A stretch of 64,000 nucleotides of DNA from Tomocerus qinae (GCA_020055645.1 CM034546.1:23746001-23810000); one strand, 5' to 3'. Shown: positions 24,123 to 36,853, counted from the first letter of the stretch. A program made the numbers and translations. The notes: generated by a model not told the origin, from the letters alone.

Positions 24123-26726
24123 TTTTTTTCACTATTTCGTACGACAGCGATAACTTTACAAAGGATGTGAATCGATTAAACAAAATAATGAGGTACATAA
24201 AATCCGAAAAATAAAAACAAATTGTAAAATTTTAGGGCACAACTTTGCAGTGTGATTATATTTAAAAGTAGCGCTAGATAATGATTGCCGACAGGTGCCG
24301 GGAGCCGGATAACTCAAAATGGTTCGGTGAGTGAATGTTTCCATATCTTCGTAGCCTCGCTTCTAGTTTCGAGTTCTATTATCTACCAACAAAAAACCAA
24401 CATCAACAACAAGCAAGTATTCAGTAGGGGGGCGGAGGGGGGAGGCGCAGCGCACCCCCTAAATCTAAGAAAAAGAGGGGATTTTTTCCAAAAAATTGTA
24501 AAAAATTTGTGTTTATATGTGAATGTCTTATTTTTAACATTATATTGTTGTGCTGCATGCTGAATGTGCTGAAATGAACTGTTGTATAAAATGCAAGTAG
24601 CAAAACATCCACCAAAACAACATTTTTTCTCGATATCGCACACTGTTCGATGTTCCTGCATTAAAACCAGACATGACATTAATTTCTTATTTCAAGGAAT
24701 TTTCTTGAAAAACGAAATACTTGAAATACATGTAATATAAGAAATTTTTGAATAAATAAATAAGTACAATACACATGTGTAGGACGCATGCGCGTTTTAT
24801 TTATTAGTAAAATTTATTTCTCGAAATATTTAAGCAAAACAGTCTAGTCTAAAGAACCTAACCTCTGTCTAACACCTCAACTCCTCAACACAAACTGTCG
24901 GGGTAAAATGAAATTATCAACCTCCAATTAACATAACATTAAAAATCAGGAAGTCAAAGGCCAAGTTCCCATGTTAAAAGTCTCAACTAATCAAATAAGC
25001 ACGCAATTCCTTATTTAAGTGCAGGTTGAGAACCAATTGCAATTGCAACCAATTAATTGGTTGGGTTGCAGTTGCAGCAAACGCACACGGTGCGCTAATG
25101 GCTGTCCCACCACACACCCATATCTCTGAATATTTGGACGGGACTACGTGACCCATCAACCATTGTTCATCGGATATTAGCCATTCGTAGTCAGATAAGA
25201 TATGACCTTGAGGGTAGGTTAGTACATTCCCACCCACAACATCCCCAGGAGGGGTATGGGGCGCTTGAGATTCTGCCGGATTTGGACACAAATTGACCTC
25301 CCGAACATATCCCTTATCGGTCCCACCCCTCCTACCCCCTATCTTAATGGTGATACTAAGCAAAGTGGAAATTAAGCAATAAATCATAACAGATATGACA
25401 AACCTAAATAACATGAACAAACTTGACAATTTTTATATTGAGTTATCTAGACAATATCTTGACGGTTATATTATATCCATAAATATTATTCAGTTAAGTT
25501 TGTTATATTAAAAAGCAGGAATTTAATTTTTATGGCATATATGCATAATTTGCAGATTTTTTCAAAGTACCCCTCTTAGGTGGGGTCAGACGGGTGAGGA
25601 AGGGTAGGGTTTTATTGGGGGCATCAATATGTCTCCATGCAAATTCAAAATCTCAATGCTCCCCAGACCCCTCCTGGGAGTGTTGAGGGTCGAAACGTAC
25701 CCTGCAGGTAATCTCCGGTAAAGATCCGATGAAACATTAGTGGGTCACATCTTATTATACCACTTTATAGGAAATGACCAATCTGTCTGCCCGTCCGTCC
25801 GTCTGGTAACACGATAACTTTTGAGCGGACTATAGTGCGGATCATCGGTTTCAACTTTTTTGTCTACTTTGACAAAATGTATTACAAAACTGGCTGTACT
25901 TCCTGGCAGGGGAGGGGTTTAAAATTCAAAAATAGCTAAAAATCGAGTAAATTCGGCTGTAGTCATCGTGCAAAGTCAGATAATAGCTTATTCGATAGCA
26001 AAACTTTCTTGGACACTATAGTATATATGAGTGTCCAAGAAACCTAATTTTAGGTCGCCCCTGATGACAGGCTAGCTGGGTAAAAGACAAAAAAGATATA
26101 TAATTGAAGACTACCGTTTTATTCATTGTACAAATGCGTGTAATTCTTCGTTCGAAAGGGGATAGACCATGTTAAAGATCAAGCCTTTCTTTTTTGAGTG
26201 TTTAACTAGTTGATTTATTAATTTCCTATTCAATTGGTTTCTAATATCTGAATGTGAATGTCATTCAAGGTTGTTGTCATTTTATTGATATGCACAGGGT
26301 TATTCAGAACTATGTAGTGATAGTAATAACATGTAATAAGTCTGCATTATGTGTTTAATACATATACTACGTTACGTAACAGAGGAAAATAGAAATATCA
26401 GTGGAAACGACATTTAATTTTTACATGAAAATGGAATTCATTAAAAAATGTATTAAAATGACTATCTTTCTCGCGCGCGCTCACCTTGAAGTTGGAGTAA
26501 TTTATTATTCATAGAATTTTTGCTAATAATGGCCCGAAATATAATTATTAGTCTGATACATGACATTTATTTTTCCAGTATTCGATTTGACAATAAGCCA
26601 ATTACATTATTTTTGGATTGCAATTAATCGTATTTCTCTTCTCAGTATGAATGCTCCTTGGGAAAATTCGATGCTGCATCATCGCCACCAACCTCTAAAC
26701 ATTTTTATCCAATTTTTACATTGATA
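24123..26726. other. Intergenic region with repeat fragments
   Basis: The region includes a G-rich segment at 24425-24470 reminiscent of the G/C-rich MITEs, and a copy of the 5395-type repeat at about 24675-24800. At 25750-26050 is a repeat-like stretch with cgtccgtccgtctg and local palindromes such as tcttggacac paired with gtgtccaaga. A minus-strand frame at 24983-25429 (148 codons) starts with a hydrophobic segment but has no paralogue or recognisable domain, and I do not count it as a gene. Confidence 0.4.
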
Positions 26727-27620
26727 CTACACATGTCTGTACTTTTGGTAATAATTTATTGAAAAACAAGAACAAAAGGCTTCATACCCAACACCAGATC
26801 TGCCCCCACATATTCCTCGTCTCCCATCCGTCATGCAGTCAAGGCTGCAACACTGAGAATTGACCGCACATGGCATTCCGGGGCCAACACACTGTCGAAA
26901 TATAATTAACCCAATTTTGACCTTTTTAAATCTGCTAATTTAATGGAATAGATAATAATTGGTAGATAATCTACTATTTAACGTTGTCTACCATACAAAA
27001 GAGTATATAATTAAATACGGGAAACATCACAATACATATACATCTTTAGGTTCTTGCACCTTGGATGGTAGTTAGCTATTGTCTAATGTCACATTGTTAC
27101 TAAAAATCCCATTTAAACTCAGAAAAATATGATTTTTTCTGTTTTTGTGGCCGACGGCAATTTTAATTAAGGTAACTCAAAACTTTTGACTTTATTTTAT
27201 TACTATACTACCGTTTTTGAAATTACTCTCTTAAAATTTCTGACTGAAATAATAGAGAATTTCTTAAATTCCTATCCCCGAAGAATTTTTCTGTTCATAT
27301 AACTATGGGCTGCTGGAAATAAAAAGTTCAAACCAAAATCGAATATTATTTTGAAATTATTATGGCAAACCTTCATCATCATCACTTACACGAGCACGTC
27401 GTTTGACACGAGGAAATCCGTCTGAACCGACAATTGTGTTTTCCAATCCTTCCTGGCTTTCTTCTTAAACGGAAAATGGTAATTTTCAATTATTTTTCTT
27501 GTGCATACAGCATTTGCACAGTTTTAAAATGTTCAATAAATTCGGAGTAGCCTCACCTGTAAGGACTAGAAGAATTGCCAGTACATATCCGAACGTTAAG
27601 ACTGCAAATATTCCACGCAT
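26727..27620 (-). CDS. Secreted cystine-knot (knottin-like) peptide precursor 1
   Basis: Three minus-strand exons, 27620-27557, 27463-27390 and 26891-26727, join in phases 1 and 0 to about 100 residues. Exon 1 encodes a hydrophobic signal peptide beginning MRGIF. Exon 2 encodes an acidic propeptide ending in RVKR plus RAR, a furin-type site. Exon 3 starts exactly at the first cysteine and has spacing C-x6-C-x5-CC-x3-C-x8-C, the inhibitor cystine knot pattern, followed by a longer tail with C-S-C. The tail has no equivalent in the other copies, so the true stop or a further intron is uncertain. Family members include venom toxins, antimicrobial and regulatory peptides; which applies here cannot be told. 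It is the first of a minus-strand cluster. Confidence 0.7.
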
Positions 27621-29267
27621 TTTTGACTCCTTCAAACTTTTAGTTCGCTAATATTCTTCAAATATGTCGATTACTTCTAATAAATAATGCCAATTTCTTA
27701 TTAATACTTTTATTTTTTATTTTTTATTATCTTCCAATTTTTTAATTTCTGGAATTTATTTAACCCCAAACAACTTAGATTCAAACACATTCTAAATACA
27801 ATACTAAGTTATTTACTTACGTGTTTGGTCAGTTAATCGGTTAACCACAGATTGTTTAAAATTTGCTTCTATTTCTCCAAAAATATGCTGGTTTCATTTA
27901 ATGCAACGCCAATTGTTCAATACTACTTTTATTTTCTGTTTTGATCTCCGAATTCTTAATTTCTGCGATTACCTTACTCACTTTAATTCAAAAACACTCC
28001 AAGTGCAAGACTAAATTATTTACTAGCTCGGTTGCTCACAATTAACTGTTTAAAATTATTTCGCCAAACTTTTGAAATTAGGGTGAACGTTGGACGTTGA
28101 TTCTCAACGTAGTAACTTTGGAGTGACACTGATACAATAATTTGCAACTCATCCATTTTAAGTCCTTCTTTTCGATTGTATAATGTTTTAATGACTACTT
28201 ATAATACTATTAATTGTGCTAATAGTAAGAAATACAGTAGGTAATAGTAAACATGACGCATAAATCTAGCTACACGTATTAAATATGATTATGAATTTGT
28301 GTTCTAACTGGATTTAAATTTGTACCTATAATTCTGATATATACACTAACCACATGGGGATAGGATTAGGATGGAGAAGGAGCTCATTGACATTGACCCT
28401 TCATGAGGTTACAGTGATAGTCAATTTACAATACCGAATATAAACTTAACAACCGCCCCGAAACATCATATTTTTAACATCTTTGATGTTTTTAGCACAG
28501 TGAATAGTATAATGAGTAATGAGATTAATATTTCAGGGTTTCTAGGGTTAGTTTCATTCGGTTGGCTTATAGTTGGCTAGCATCCAATATTTATACTATG
28601 ATAATTGCCATAATAAAGGTCACACCACTAGGTTTGGGTAGTAGTTATTTTCTCCCCTGCAGAACTAAAGGATTTTACCTCGGTTACCAGAATTTGCATA
28701 TAAAATATGATTTTCCAAATTTGGAAACTTCGGAAAAGCTTATAGAAATGTAATAATAGACTGATTATTTATCGGACCTTAAGTCTTTTTGATTTTCAAC
28801 ATATAAAATTAAAATACTCTTTAATTAAAAGTTATATACTCGTATTTGTTTAAAAGAATTAGGTCTACATCTTCGCTTGGATTAAATTACTACTATATAA
28901 GGCCAATTGCTACAGCCCATCGTTGAGTCCATTGCTTTATGAAATATGTTTACGTTTGTTTGACAGCCCCGTAAAATTAACCCATTTTGGTATATAGACA
29001 TGTGGTTAAATTTATTACCTTTTTCAGATTGTAGTTATAATATAATGTAGAGATATATATGGTTACAGTAACATTAATTTTAGCTGTGACTGACAATAAA
29101 TTAAATATAATCTTCACATATATTTTGTATGGTTAGTATTGTAATCCCCTTTAGTTCAGGTCATGCTTGAATTAATCTCATCCCCTAAAAACACAATGCA
29201 ATATTATTTTGTATGAACATTTAGTACGCATTACATTTTTTTAGAACACCGATGAGATGCATTATTA
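27621..29267. other. Spacer between knottin-like genes 1 and 2
   Basis: AT-rich, with two diverged tandem segments near 27660-27830 and 27880-28020 (each with gccaatt, ctttta and ttaatttctg). These probably belong to the upstream region of gene 1. No further signal or cysteine-rich exon was found on either strand. Confidence 0.35.
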
Positions 29268-30459
29268 TTACCAATTCCCTGCACAGATCATTGAGTGTGG
29301 ACCCGAAAAACAATACCCGGTGCAACATTGGCGATTTGAAGTACACGGCAAACCCCTCAATACACACTGTGGGACAAAAAATGATTTAATAGAGAAAATT
29401 ATGCAGTTTTAACTTTCAAAAAGATACTGATAATCTACTCTAGTTGGTAAGGCTGATTTTCTGTGAATTTAATAATTATTATATAAATCAATTTGCCAAC
29501 CTATCTATGTTTGGAAGGAGATTCTGGGAAATCTGCATAAATTACGTAACACAGACCCGCCCCACCTTATGTGTAACTCAACAAGGACAGACTGTTAACA
29601 CTTTTACACCCTCACTGAAAATTTACTGCGATGGGAACAAAAAAGGATTATTTTTGCTTTTTATATCTTATGTACGAATTCACCGGATACCAGGAGTGAC
29701 AGTTACAACGAATACCGATGATATTTTGTAATTCTTTTTATTACTGTGATGGGTGGCATGCTGAATTTCTCTTGAATGCTATATAGGTTCTCCTCTTAGC
29801 TGGGTTAACTAGTGTTCTAATAAAATTCAATTAACTATTTATTCCAATTCTTCTTCCCTCAAAAAAATCTAGTTAGTTAGACTAACCATTGCACAACATT
29901 TGCATCCGGAGTTATTTGTATCTTTTGTAGAGTAAATATGAATTGGTTTACAAAATCTCGCCATTGTTTGACTCGAGCTTTTCCCTATGACTTACTACAA
30001 TTATTGTTACTGACTTTCCACTGTCAATATAATTTTATTTTAGTTTTGACAAAATAAAATTTGCTTTTGTGGTATGGAATTTAGTACTCGTCCAATAATA
30101 ATTCTTTTTACAACTTTATAATGCGTCAAATGCATATATGACCCTTTTTACCTAGGTCCAAATGCCGCTTTTAAGAAAAAATTACCGCTTTTATAGTTCC
30201 AAAAAGGTCTATACCCATTCTCGTTCTCGTTTGACACGACCACTTCCGTATGACCTGAATACACCATTTCCCGATTCATCCAGATTTTCTTCTGAAAATA
30301 AAAGATAATTTCTAATAATTATAAGTATTTATAAGTACATTGTACTTGCATTGTTGAAAAAGGTTGAAATAAAATTTTTATTTTCCTACCGCAGTTTGCT
30401 TGAAAAAGAAGAATAGCCAGAACAAGGCCAAGAAGGAAGTTTACTAATATTCCACTCAT
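29268..30459 (-). CDS. Secreted cystine-knot (knottin-like) peptide precursor 2
   Basis: Minus-strand exons 30459-30390, 30291-30215 and 29366-29268 join in phases 1 and 0 to 81 residues. Exon 1 encodes a signal peptide beginning MSGIL and contains a cysteine near its end. Exon 2 is an acidic propeptide with RVKR followed by EREW; the donor ggtata is weak. Exon 3 begins at the first cysteine, shows C-x6-C-x5-CC-x3-C-x8-C and stops four residues after the last cysteine. The exon 1 length of 70 bp and the cysteine in it are shared with gene 4, placing these two in one sublineage. The long second intron (29367-30214) contains repeat fragments related to those at 52145-53130. Confidence 0.72.
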
Positions 30460-31844
30460 TTGTGTAAGAATTAAGGTTAAACAATCCTGAATTTGTTCTC
30501 TTACCTCTTGTTGTCATATAATACAGTTTGTAACGTTTTTATAAAGATTTCTGAAGGTTATTATTTCCGTTTTAATGATGTCTACTGCGATTTCTAGAAT
30601 CACTTTAGTTAGAATTAAAAAATTTATTTAATTGGAACATCAATCTCTTAAGCCACAACCATAACTATTACCACATTTTAATTCGAGTAATTCAATTGGT
30701 AATTTAGAAAGCTGGAGTTAATTGAGAATGCCATTTGGTTTCGATTTGAGTATTCCATTATGATTTTAGAGCTTCATTGTTATTATTATTTTTTATTTGT
30801 TTTCAATTTTTGATAATTACTACAACGTGTACATCTGTATAATTACATAATTATTATTATTGACTTGCTTTACTGAGTGCATCATGTGTTCGTATAACCT
30901 TCATAAGTTTCTTGTTTTACTTTCTGATATAATTACTACCATACTGCTTCTTACTTCAGATGAGTATGCATTGTTAATGTTACTACGCAAAGGTATAGTA
31001 TGGTGCCATCGGATCTATGAATTGAGATGTACAGGTGTAAAGACAAAGAAAGTAGATAAGAGAACAATAGGAACTTATAGATAGCCTTTGCTCGCTTATC
31101 TACTTTCTTTCACAAAAAGTCTCAAATTCATTCCAGTAAAATATGCAAAAATAATTATTTGTTATTATTATTATTATGAATAATGACTATTATAGATAAC
31201 TATTAAAAATTCTGTAAGACATGCGGCATGGTTTTAATCTTTAAGCAAGTAGAAATACATTTAATTTGATTTTAAGTGGTAATTTTTGTCGCAGAGTGAG
31301 CCGAATGGAAACAGGTTGTTTTGGAAGGTGTAAATCTTGTAAAGAGAAATTATAATACATTAGGGAGCTTATTATAAAGTATTCCAATGTTGGTCGTCAT
31401 TTTGCTGATAATGTCATAATACAATTGCTTCTTGTAAACCAGTAATAGGAGGACATCCGATAGGTTTTCCGAGGCTGACAGCTTACATCATCCCCAAAAC
31501 CTTAACGTGATATTACATTGCTTAGTAATAAATATAGGAACGTATGTACTTTTTGTTTACGTTTTCTAGACCATTATTGTTTCGGAAATTCCCATTTCCC
31601 AATCAACTTTACTGGACTTTGGGAAAAGGGGAATTACTGGAAATAGGACAAATGGAATATAGATATATAGCCATCACGCGAAGATTATTTCAGTCAGTTT
31701 TTCTGATGATCCCCATTTTTCTGCACGCAGTTGGCCATTTTTTATTAACACTTTTCCTTTTCCACTGGGGAATAAGAAACTTTCTTTCATTTCCCCCTCG
31801 AAACCATGTTCAGAACAGGGGAAAAGGATCCAATTATAAATACG
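30460..31844. other. Spacer between knottin-like genes 2 and 3
   Basis: No gene seen. The part 30713-30960 is duplicated near 49765-50010 (attgagaatgcca, tattccattatgatttt, actttactgagtgcatc). The part 31340-31830 is duplicated near 58270-58790 (taataggaggaca, acatcatccccaaaacc, cggaaattcccattt against cggatattcccattt). So the flanks were copied along with the peptide genes. The plus-strand frame at 31544-31954 overlaps this duplicated DNA and the antisense of gene 3, and is not considered real. Confidence 0.5.
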
Positions 31845-32485
31845 CTACCTTCCACAAACCCCTTCTCTTCCAGTCAATTCACAAACACCATTACAACATT
31901 CCGCGTCAGAAAAGCAAAGGTACCCGTTGGGATAACACTGTAAAGGTCAAATAAGTTAAATTGTGTTAACGATAAAGTTAGTAACATTTTAAATTTTTTT
32001 AAACGATTTTAATGCTTCCATATTACCTGGACTCTATTCATTTACATTTTTCACCTACTAATTTAATGGATTTAAAAAGATAATTTTTGAAGTTGCACAC
32101 TAAATTGTTAAAATAATAGTGAATTTCTTAAAAACTTACTCCAGAAGAATTTCACTATACGATACCACATGCAAATATGGACTGAATATAAAATGTTGGA
32201 ACCAAGATCGAATATTATATTGTAAGATTATAGGTAAACCCTTTATCACTTACACTAACACGTCGTTTCACTCGAACTGATCCGTCTGAACCGAAAATAG
32301 TGTTTTCCAATCCTCCCTGATTTTCTTCTTAAAAGAATAATGGCAATTTTAAATTATTTTTCAAATTTATCTGTACTTTCAGAGATTTAAAAAAGGTTCA
32401 ATAAATTCAGAGTTGGCTCACCTGATAGAACGAGAACAATGGCCAGGACAAACACAAACATTAAGGCTGCAAATATTCCACGCAT
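31845..32485 (-). CDS. Secreted cystine-knot (knottin-like) peptide precursor 3
   Basis: Minus-strand exons 32485-32422, 32327-32254 and 31937-31845 join in phases 1 and 0 to 76 residues. Exon sizes 64 and 74 bp equal those of gene 1, and the signal (MRGIF start) and propeptide are close to gene 1. The propeptide ends in RVKR followed by RVS. Exon 3 starts at the first cysteine and has C-x6-C-x5-CC-x3-C-x8-C with only two residues after the last cysteine. This is the cleanest copy: donors gtgagc and gtaagt, acceptor tttacag at exon 3. The mature peptide of about 30 residues would be secreted and disulfide-stabilised; the target is unknown. Confidence 0.75.
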
Positions 32486-33489
32486 TTTTGAAAAACTGCT
32501 TCGTCCAACTTTTATTTCGCTTCTATTTCTCCAAGTATGAGGGTTTCTTCTAAAAACAAATTGTTTAATAATAGTTTATTATGGGCTTATTTCTAGCATG
32601 AAATAACTACCAGACCGATTTGGATGCAAATTGGAACATAAATGATCATAGTAGTTCACAACATTAAAATACACATGTAAATGTAACTAACAATGTCCGT
32701 ACTGCAGAACTATTTTTTGGATTTCAGTGATTTCACTATATCAAATAATTTCTATCTAAAAACTATTTACCATAATTTATTTTATGTGGTAATTAAATTG
32801 TCGGCAGTTGAATATTCAATTTGTAATTTAAAAACATACAGCAAGCCGTAGCAGAAGCTCGCCTGAGTAAAGGGGACCGTGTGAACATTTTTGGTAAAGT
32901 AGTAGTGAAAAATATTTACTTTGATTACTAAAGGAATATTAATTCAAAACATATCAATACTGACTATTAAAATCAACAGAGAATCAAAAAAAATTATTGT
33001 TGACTACAAAAATCAACAGAAAGTCATAGCAGATCAATATTTACTATTAAAATCAACAGAAAATCCATATAGACTAATGTTGGATGTCAAAATCGACAAA
33101 AAATCAATATAGGTTATTATTGACTTGAATCATTCTGTTTTTATTCTTAAATATCATTATAATAGTTGTTTTTACGTCTGACGCGGTTTACCATTTTAGT
33201 TAGCGTATTAGAATTTTTTGACATACTTTACCTGTGCATCAAAATGTTATTGTATAATGCTGTCGTGTAAAATTTGATTCAGATCAACTTTCTCTTGCAA
33301 TCTGTTTGTGGACCAAAAGTATTGCATTGGTAAGTGGAACCCGTTTTTGTGTTCTAAAAATGCGTTGATTGAAATATCCACCCAGTATATTAAGTACAAG
33401 CAATAAAATTTTCAACCGTTATTACTACTTGGAACTGTGGCTCTCTTCCTTCTGTAAAATGCATATGTGAGAATTTTGAATCATTCTGT
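32486..33489. repeat. Repeat block: element fragment C and first copy of a ~350-bp unit
   Basis: From about 32835 the sequence matches the left end of the 'gctcgcctgag' element (cagcaagccgtagcag, ctcgcctgagtaaagg) plus about four degenerate 40-bp units to about 33125. From 33127 to 33489 follows the first copy of a ~350-bp unit (aatagttgttt, gtctgacgcggtttacc, gctgtcgtgtaaaatttg, ggaacccgtttttgtgttc). No gene was seen at 32486-32835. Confidence 0.6.
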
Positions 33490-34862
33490 TTTAGCTCGCC
33501 TGAGGAAGCGAGCTTATAGCACCGCACAGTCTGTCCGTGCGTCCGTCCGTCCTCACGATAACTTTCGAAATCAATGACGGATATTGACCAAACTTGGCAA
33601 AAACAATGCCTATGGACCACTGACGATCCCTATTGAATTGGGGGTAAATCGGTCCATTGGTTGCCGAGATACTGCGCGCTCACTTTGTCTTCATTTTGAT
33701 AGTCAAAGTGATAATTTGGCATTAAATGGACATTACAAAGTTCAATGGCGTTTCCTATAAATTGTTAGCGATATAGTATAGAATATTTCAATACGCTTCT
33801 ACCAAATTTTAGATTTTATAATAAAGCAAATAAAACCGGAAAATATCTGTTATACGATGGATATAAATCTATTTTGGATTTATATTCAATTTTATAGTCA
33901 AATTACCATTTTTCGAATTCCTTTCAATTTTTATCGTAATTATTAGCCGAATTTAAATTTCTGTAGACTTTAATACTCATAATCAATCAAAGTTGAATAT
34001 CTGTTGATTTTCATAGTCAACATTAATGTGCTTTGATTTTCTGTTGATTTTTATAGTCAACGTTAATGTAATTTGATTTTCTGTTGATTTTTATAGTTAA
34101 CATTAATGTAATTTGATTTTCTGTAGATTTTTATAGTCAACATTAATCAATTTTGATTTTTGGTTGATTTTTATAGTCAACATTAATCAATTTTGACTTT
34201 CTGTTGATTTTTATAGTCAACATTAATCTACTTTGATTTTGTGTTGATTTTTATAGTCAACATTAATCTACTTTGATTTTGTGTTGATTTTTATAGTCAA
34301 CATTAATCTACTTTGATTTTGTGTTGATTTTTATAGTCAACATTAATCTACTTTGATTTTGTGTTGATTTTTATAGTCAACATTAATCAATTTTGATTTT
34401 CTATTGATTTTCACTGTCAACATTTATCAATTTTGATTTTCTGTTGATTTTCACTGTTAACATTAATCAATTTTGATTTGCGGTTGATTTTCACTGTCAA
34501 CATTAATCAATTTTGATTTTCGGCTGATCTTCACTGTCAACATTAAATCAATTTTGAATTTCTGTTGATTTTCATAGTCAACATTAATCAATTTTGATTT
34601 TCAGTTGATTTTCATTGTCAACAATCATCAATTTTGATTTTTTGTTGATGTTTCAAATGATATAGCTTCGTTTCCTTACGATATCAATGTCTGAATTTTT
34701 AATATGTTGTAGCTACATACATAAAGACTCAATTCTGAAAGTTTGATCAAAATCCGTACGTTTGATTTTGTGTTACCTACTTGTGGGTACTTTTCGTTTA
34801 CCAAAATGTGTACACGGTAACCTTTACTCAGGCGAGCTTCTGTTACGGCTTGCTGTAGGTTT
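33490..34862 (-). mobile_element. Non-autonomous minisatellite-bearing element (copy B, reversed)
   Basis: Reverse-oriented homologue of 6812-7851. It begins agctcgcctgag, followed by a gtccgtccgtcc run and the conserved core (tcaatgacggatattgacca). Then comes a 40-bp array at about 33980-34655, ending in ctcaggcgagcttctgttac and ggcttgctgtagg. It splits two copies of the 350-bp unit, so it inserted into that repeat. No coding capacity was seen. Confidence 0.7.
33980..34655 (-). repeat. 40-bp tandem repeat inside element copy B
   Basis: About 17 units with 40-bp spacing, each containing tttttatagtcaacattaat and then ttgattttctgttga or a variant. Four successive units near 34210-34370 are nearly identical (ctactttgattttgtgttga), showing recent local amplification. 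Confidence 0.9.
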
Positions 34863-34865
34863 TAA

Positions 34866-35565
34866 TCTTATATATCATCATTATAATAGTTGTTCTTGCG
34901 TCTGACGCAGTTTACCATTTTAGTTAGCGTATTAGAATTTTTTGACATATTTTACCTCTGTATCAAAATGTAATTGTATAATGCTGTCGTGTAAAATTTG
35001 ATTCAGGTCAACTATCTCTTGCAATCTGTTTGTGAACCAAAAGTATTGCATTGGTAAGTGGAACCCGTTTTTGTGTTCTAAAAATGCGTTGATTGAAATA
35101 TCCATAAAGTATATTAAGTACAAACAATAAAATTTTCAACCGTTATTACTACTTGGAACTGTAGCTCTCTTCCTTCTGTAAAATGCATAAGTGAGAATTT
35201 TGAATCATTCTGTTTTTATTCTTATATACCATTATAATAGTTGTTTTTACGTCTGACGCGGTTTACCATTTTAGTTAGCGTATTAGAATTTTTTGACATA
35301 TTTTACCTCTGTATCAAAATGTTATTGTATAATGCTGTCGTGTAAAATTTGATTCAGGTCAACTATCTCTTGCAATCTGTTTGTCAACCAAAAGTGTTGC
35401 ATTGGTAAGTGGAACCCGTTTTTGTGTTCTAAAAATGCGTTGAGTGAATTATCCATAAAGTATACTAAGTACAAACAATAAAATTTTCAACCGTTATTAC
35501 TACTTGGAACTGTAGCTCTCTTCGGTCTGTAAAATGCATATGTGGGAATTTTGAATCATTGAGTA
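34866..35565. repeat. Second and third tandem copies of the ~350-bp unit
   Basis: Segments 34866-35212 and 35213-35565 repeat the 33127-33489 unit with few differences (gtctgacgc, gctgtcgtgtaaaatttg, gtaagtggaacccgttttt, cttggaactgtagctctctt). No reading frame is conserved. The 80 bases that follow are degenerate 40-bp-type repeat into which the Gypsy element inserted. Confidence 0.8.
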
Positions 35566-35644
35566 TCAAAATCAAAATAAATCAAAATAGATTAATATTG
35601 AGGATCCAAATCAAAAGAAAATCGAATTGATTAATATTGAGTAT

Positions 35645-36074
35645 TGTAGTAATTGTAGAGACTCTAATGTAGAGAGTCATAGAGTAAGTTATGCTGTAGC
35701 GGGTTATTGGGATATTTAAATTTGTGTCAGCCAATCAGCGAGAGTATAGAGAGGGACGCACATCGCACATTCTAATGTGGGGATAGTTAGAGTAGAGAGC
35801 AGAGCGGAAAGAGTGGCATTCTGTTTCTGGGCTTGAGTCGTGCGGGTTGGTTGATGGGCTAATAAAGTGGGATTGGATCTGGACTTCGGATTGGTTTCCT
35901 TTGTGGCATCCAGCATACGGGCATTCAAGCATACGGACATTCAAGCATACGGACATTCAAGCATACGGGCATTCAGGACGGGCAATTCAGGACAAATCGG
36001 GTATCCCTGGTTCGGTCGACTCTGACAACGTGCAGGCTTACCGTCTGAGGCGCATCCACCGTAGAACCAGCACA
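35645..36074 (+). repeat. 5' LTR of the Gypsy element
   Basis: 430 bp, TG...CA. Contains a 15-bp tandem motif (cattcaagcatacgg, three units near 35922-35970), one unit more than in the truncated LTR that follows. The word aataaag occurs at about 35860 and could serve polyadenylation. Confidence 0.9.
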
Positions 36075-36853
36075 GATATTTAAATGTGTGTCAGCCAATC
36101 AGCGAGAGTATAGAGAGGGACGACCCAGCCACGTTGGCTTGGTGGAGTACTCAGTCGTCTGACTAATCAATGTGTGCTTCCACTGCCAGTACGATTCTTT
36201 GGCTGGGTGAAATGGCCGAGGGCTGTTTAAAGGCGAGTGTTTGAGTTGTCAATGTGGAATTAAGACAAAGGTTAAGCACGAACCCGCAATTACAAGGGCC
36301 GTCCTATTGATACCTCGTATGTCCTGTGTACGTAGAGTAGCTTTGGATAACCTGTCTTTGTTGGGCTAGTAGACTTCCGATAACAGTCCCACGACAGTGA
36401 CTCGTAAATGACAGCCTTAGGCTTCTCGGGTATTAATTAACAACAATACCAGTGTTGAGGGAGTTGGCAATAGGCCCGTATTGAGGCCTGCGCCCAGTAC
36501 TATCACTTTGTAGTGAGGCAGTACACCCCATATAACATACATAGAGAGGGACGCACATCGCACATTCTAATGTGGGGATAGTTAGAGTAGAGAGCAGAGC
36601 GGAAAGAGTGGCATTCTGTTTCTGGGCTTGAGTCGTGCGGGTTGGTTGATGGGCTAATAAAGTGGGATTGGATCTGGACTTCGGATTGGTTTCCTTTGTG
36701 GCATCCAGCATACGGGCATTCAAGCATACGGACATTCAAGCATACGGGCATTCAGGACGGGCAATTCAGGACAAATCGGGTATCCCTGGTTCGGTCGACT
36801 CTGACAACGTGCAGGCTTACCGTCTGAGGCGCATCCACCGTAGAACCAGCACA
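36075..36853 (+). repeat. Second, 5'-truncated LTR carrying a SINE-like insert
   Basis: Starts directly after the CA of the first LTR, at the LTR-internal word gatatttaaatg, so about the first 64 bases are missing. It runs to the same ccagcaca end at 36853. A 418-bp insert plus a 13-bp duplication lies inside. It has two 15-bp units instead of three. The head-to-tail LTR arrangement is unusual for an intact element. Confidence 0.85.
36123..36540 (+). mobile_element. SINE-like retroposon in the truncated LTR
   Basis: Flanked by a perfect 13-bp duplication, atagagagggacg, at 36110-36122 and 36541-36553. This length variety is typical of target-primed retroposition. Near the left end tggcttggtgg resembles a polymerase III A box, and gtacgattct about 50 bases further weakly resembles a B box, suggesting tRNA derivation. 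The right end is A/T-rich (tataacatac) rather than a long poly(A). No protein is encoded. Confidence 0.6.

Noticed and set aside
24983..25429. 148-codon minus-strand frame with a hydrophobic start
   Set aside because: No paralogue, domain or splice context, and low-complexity stretches; probably chance.
31544..31954. 136-codon plus-strand frame
   Set aside because: Overlaps the antisense of the knottin-like mature exon and a duplicated non-coding flank; the related copy near 58500 does not keep the frame.
35716..36083. Short frames on both strands within the LTRs, repeated three times
   Set aside because: They repeat because the LTR repeats; there is no sign of coding constraint.
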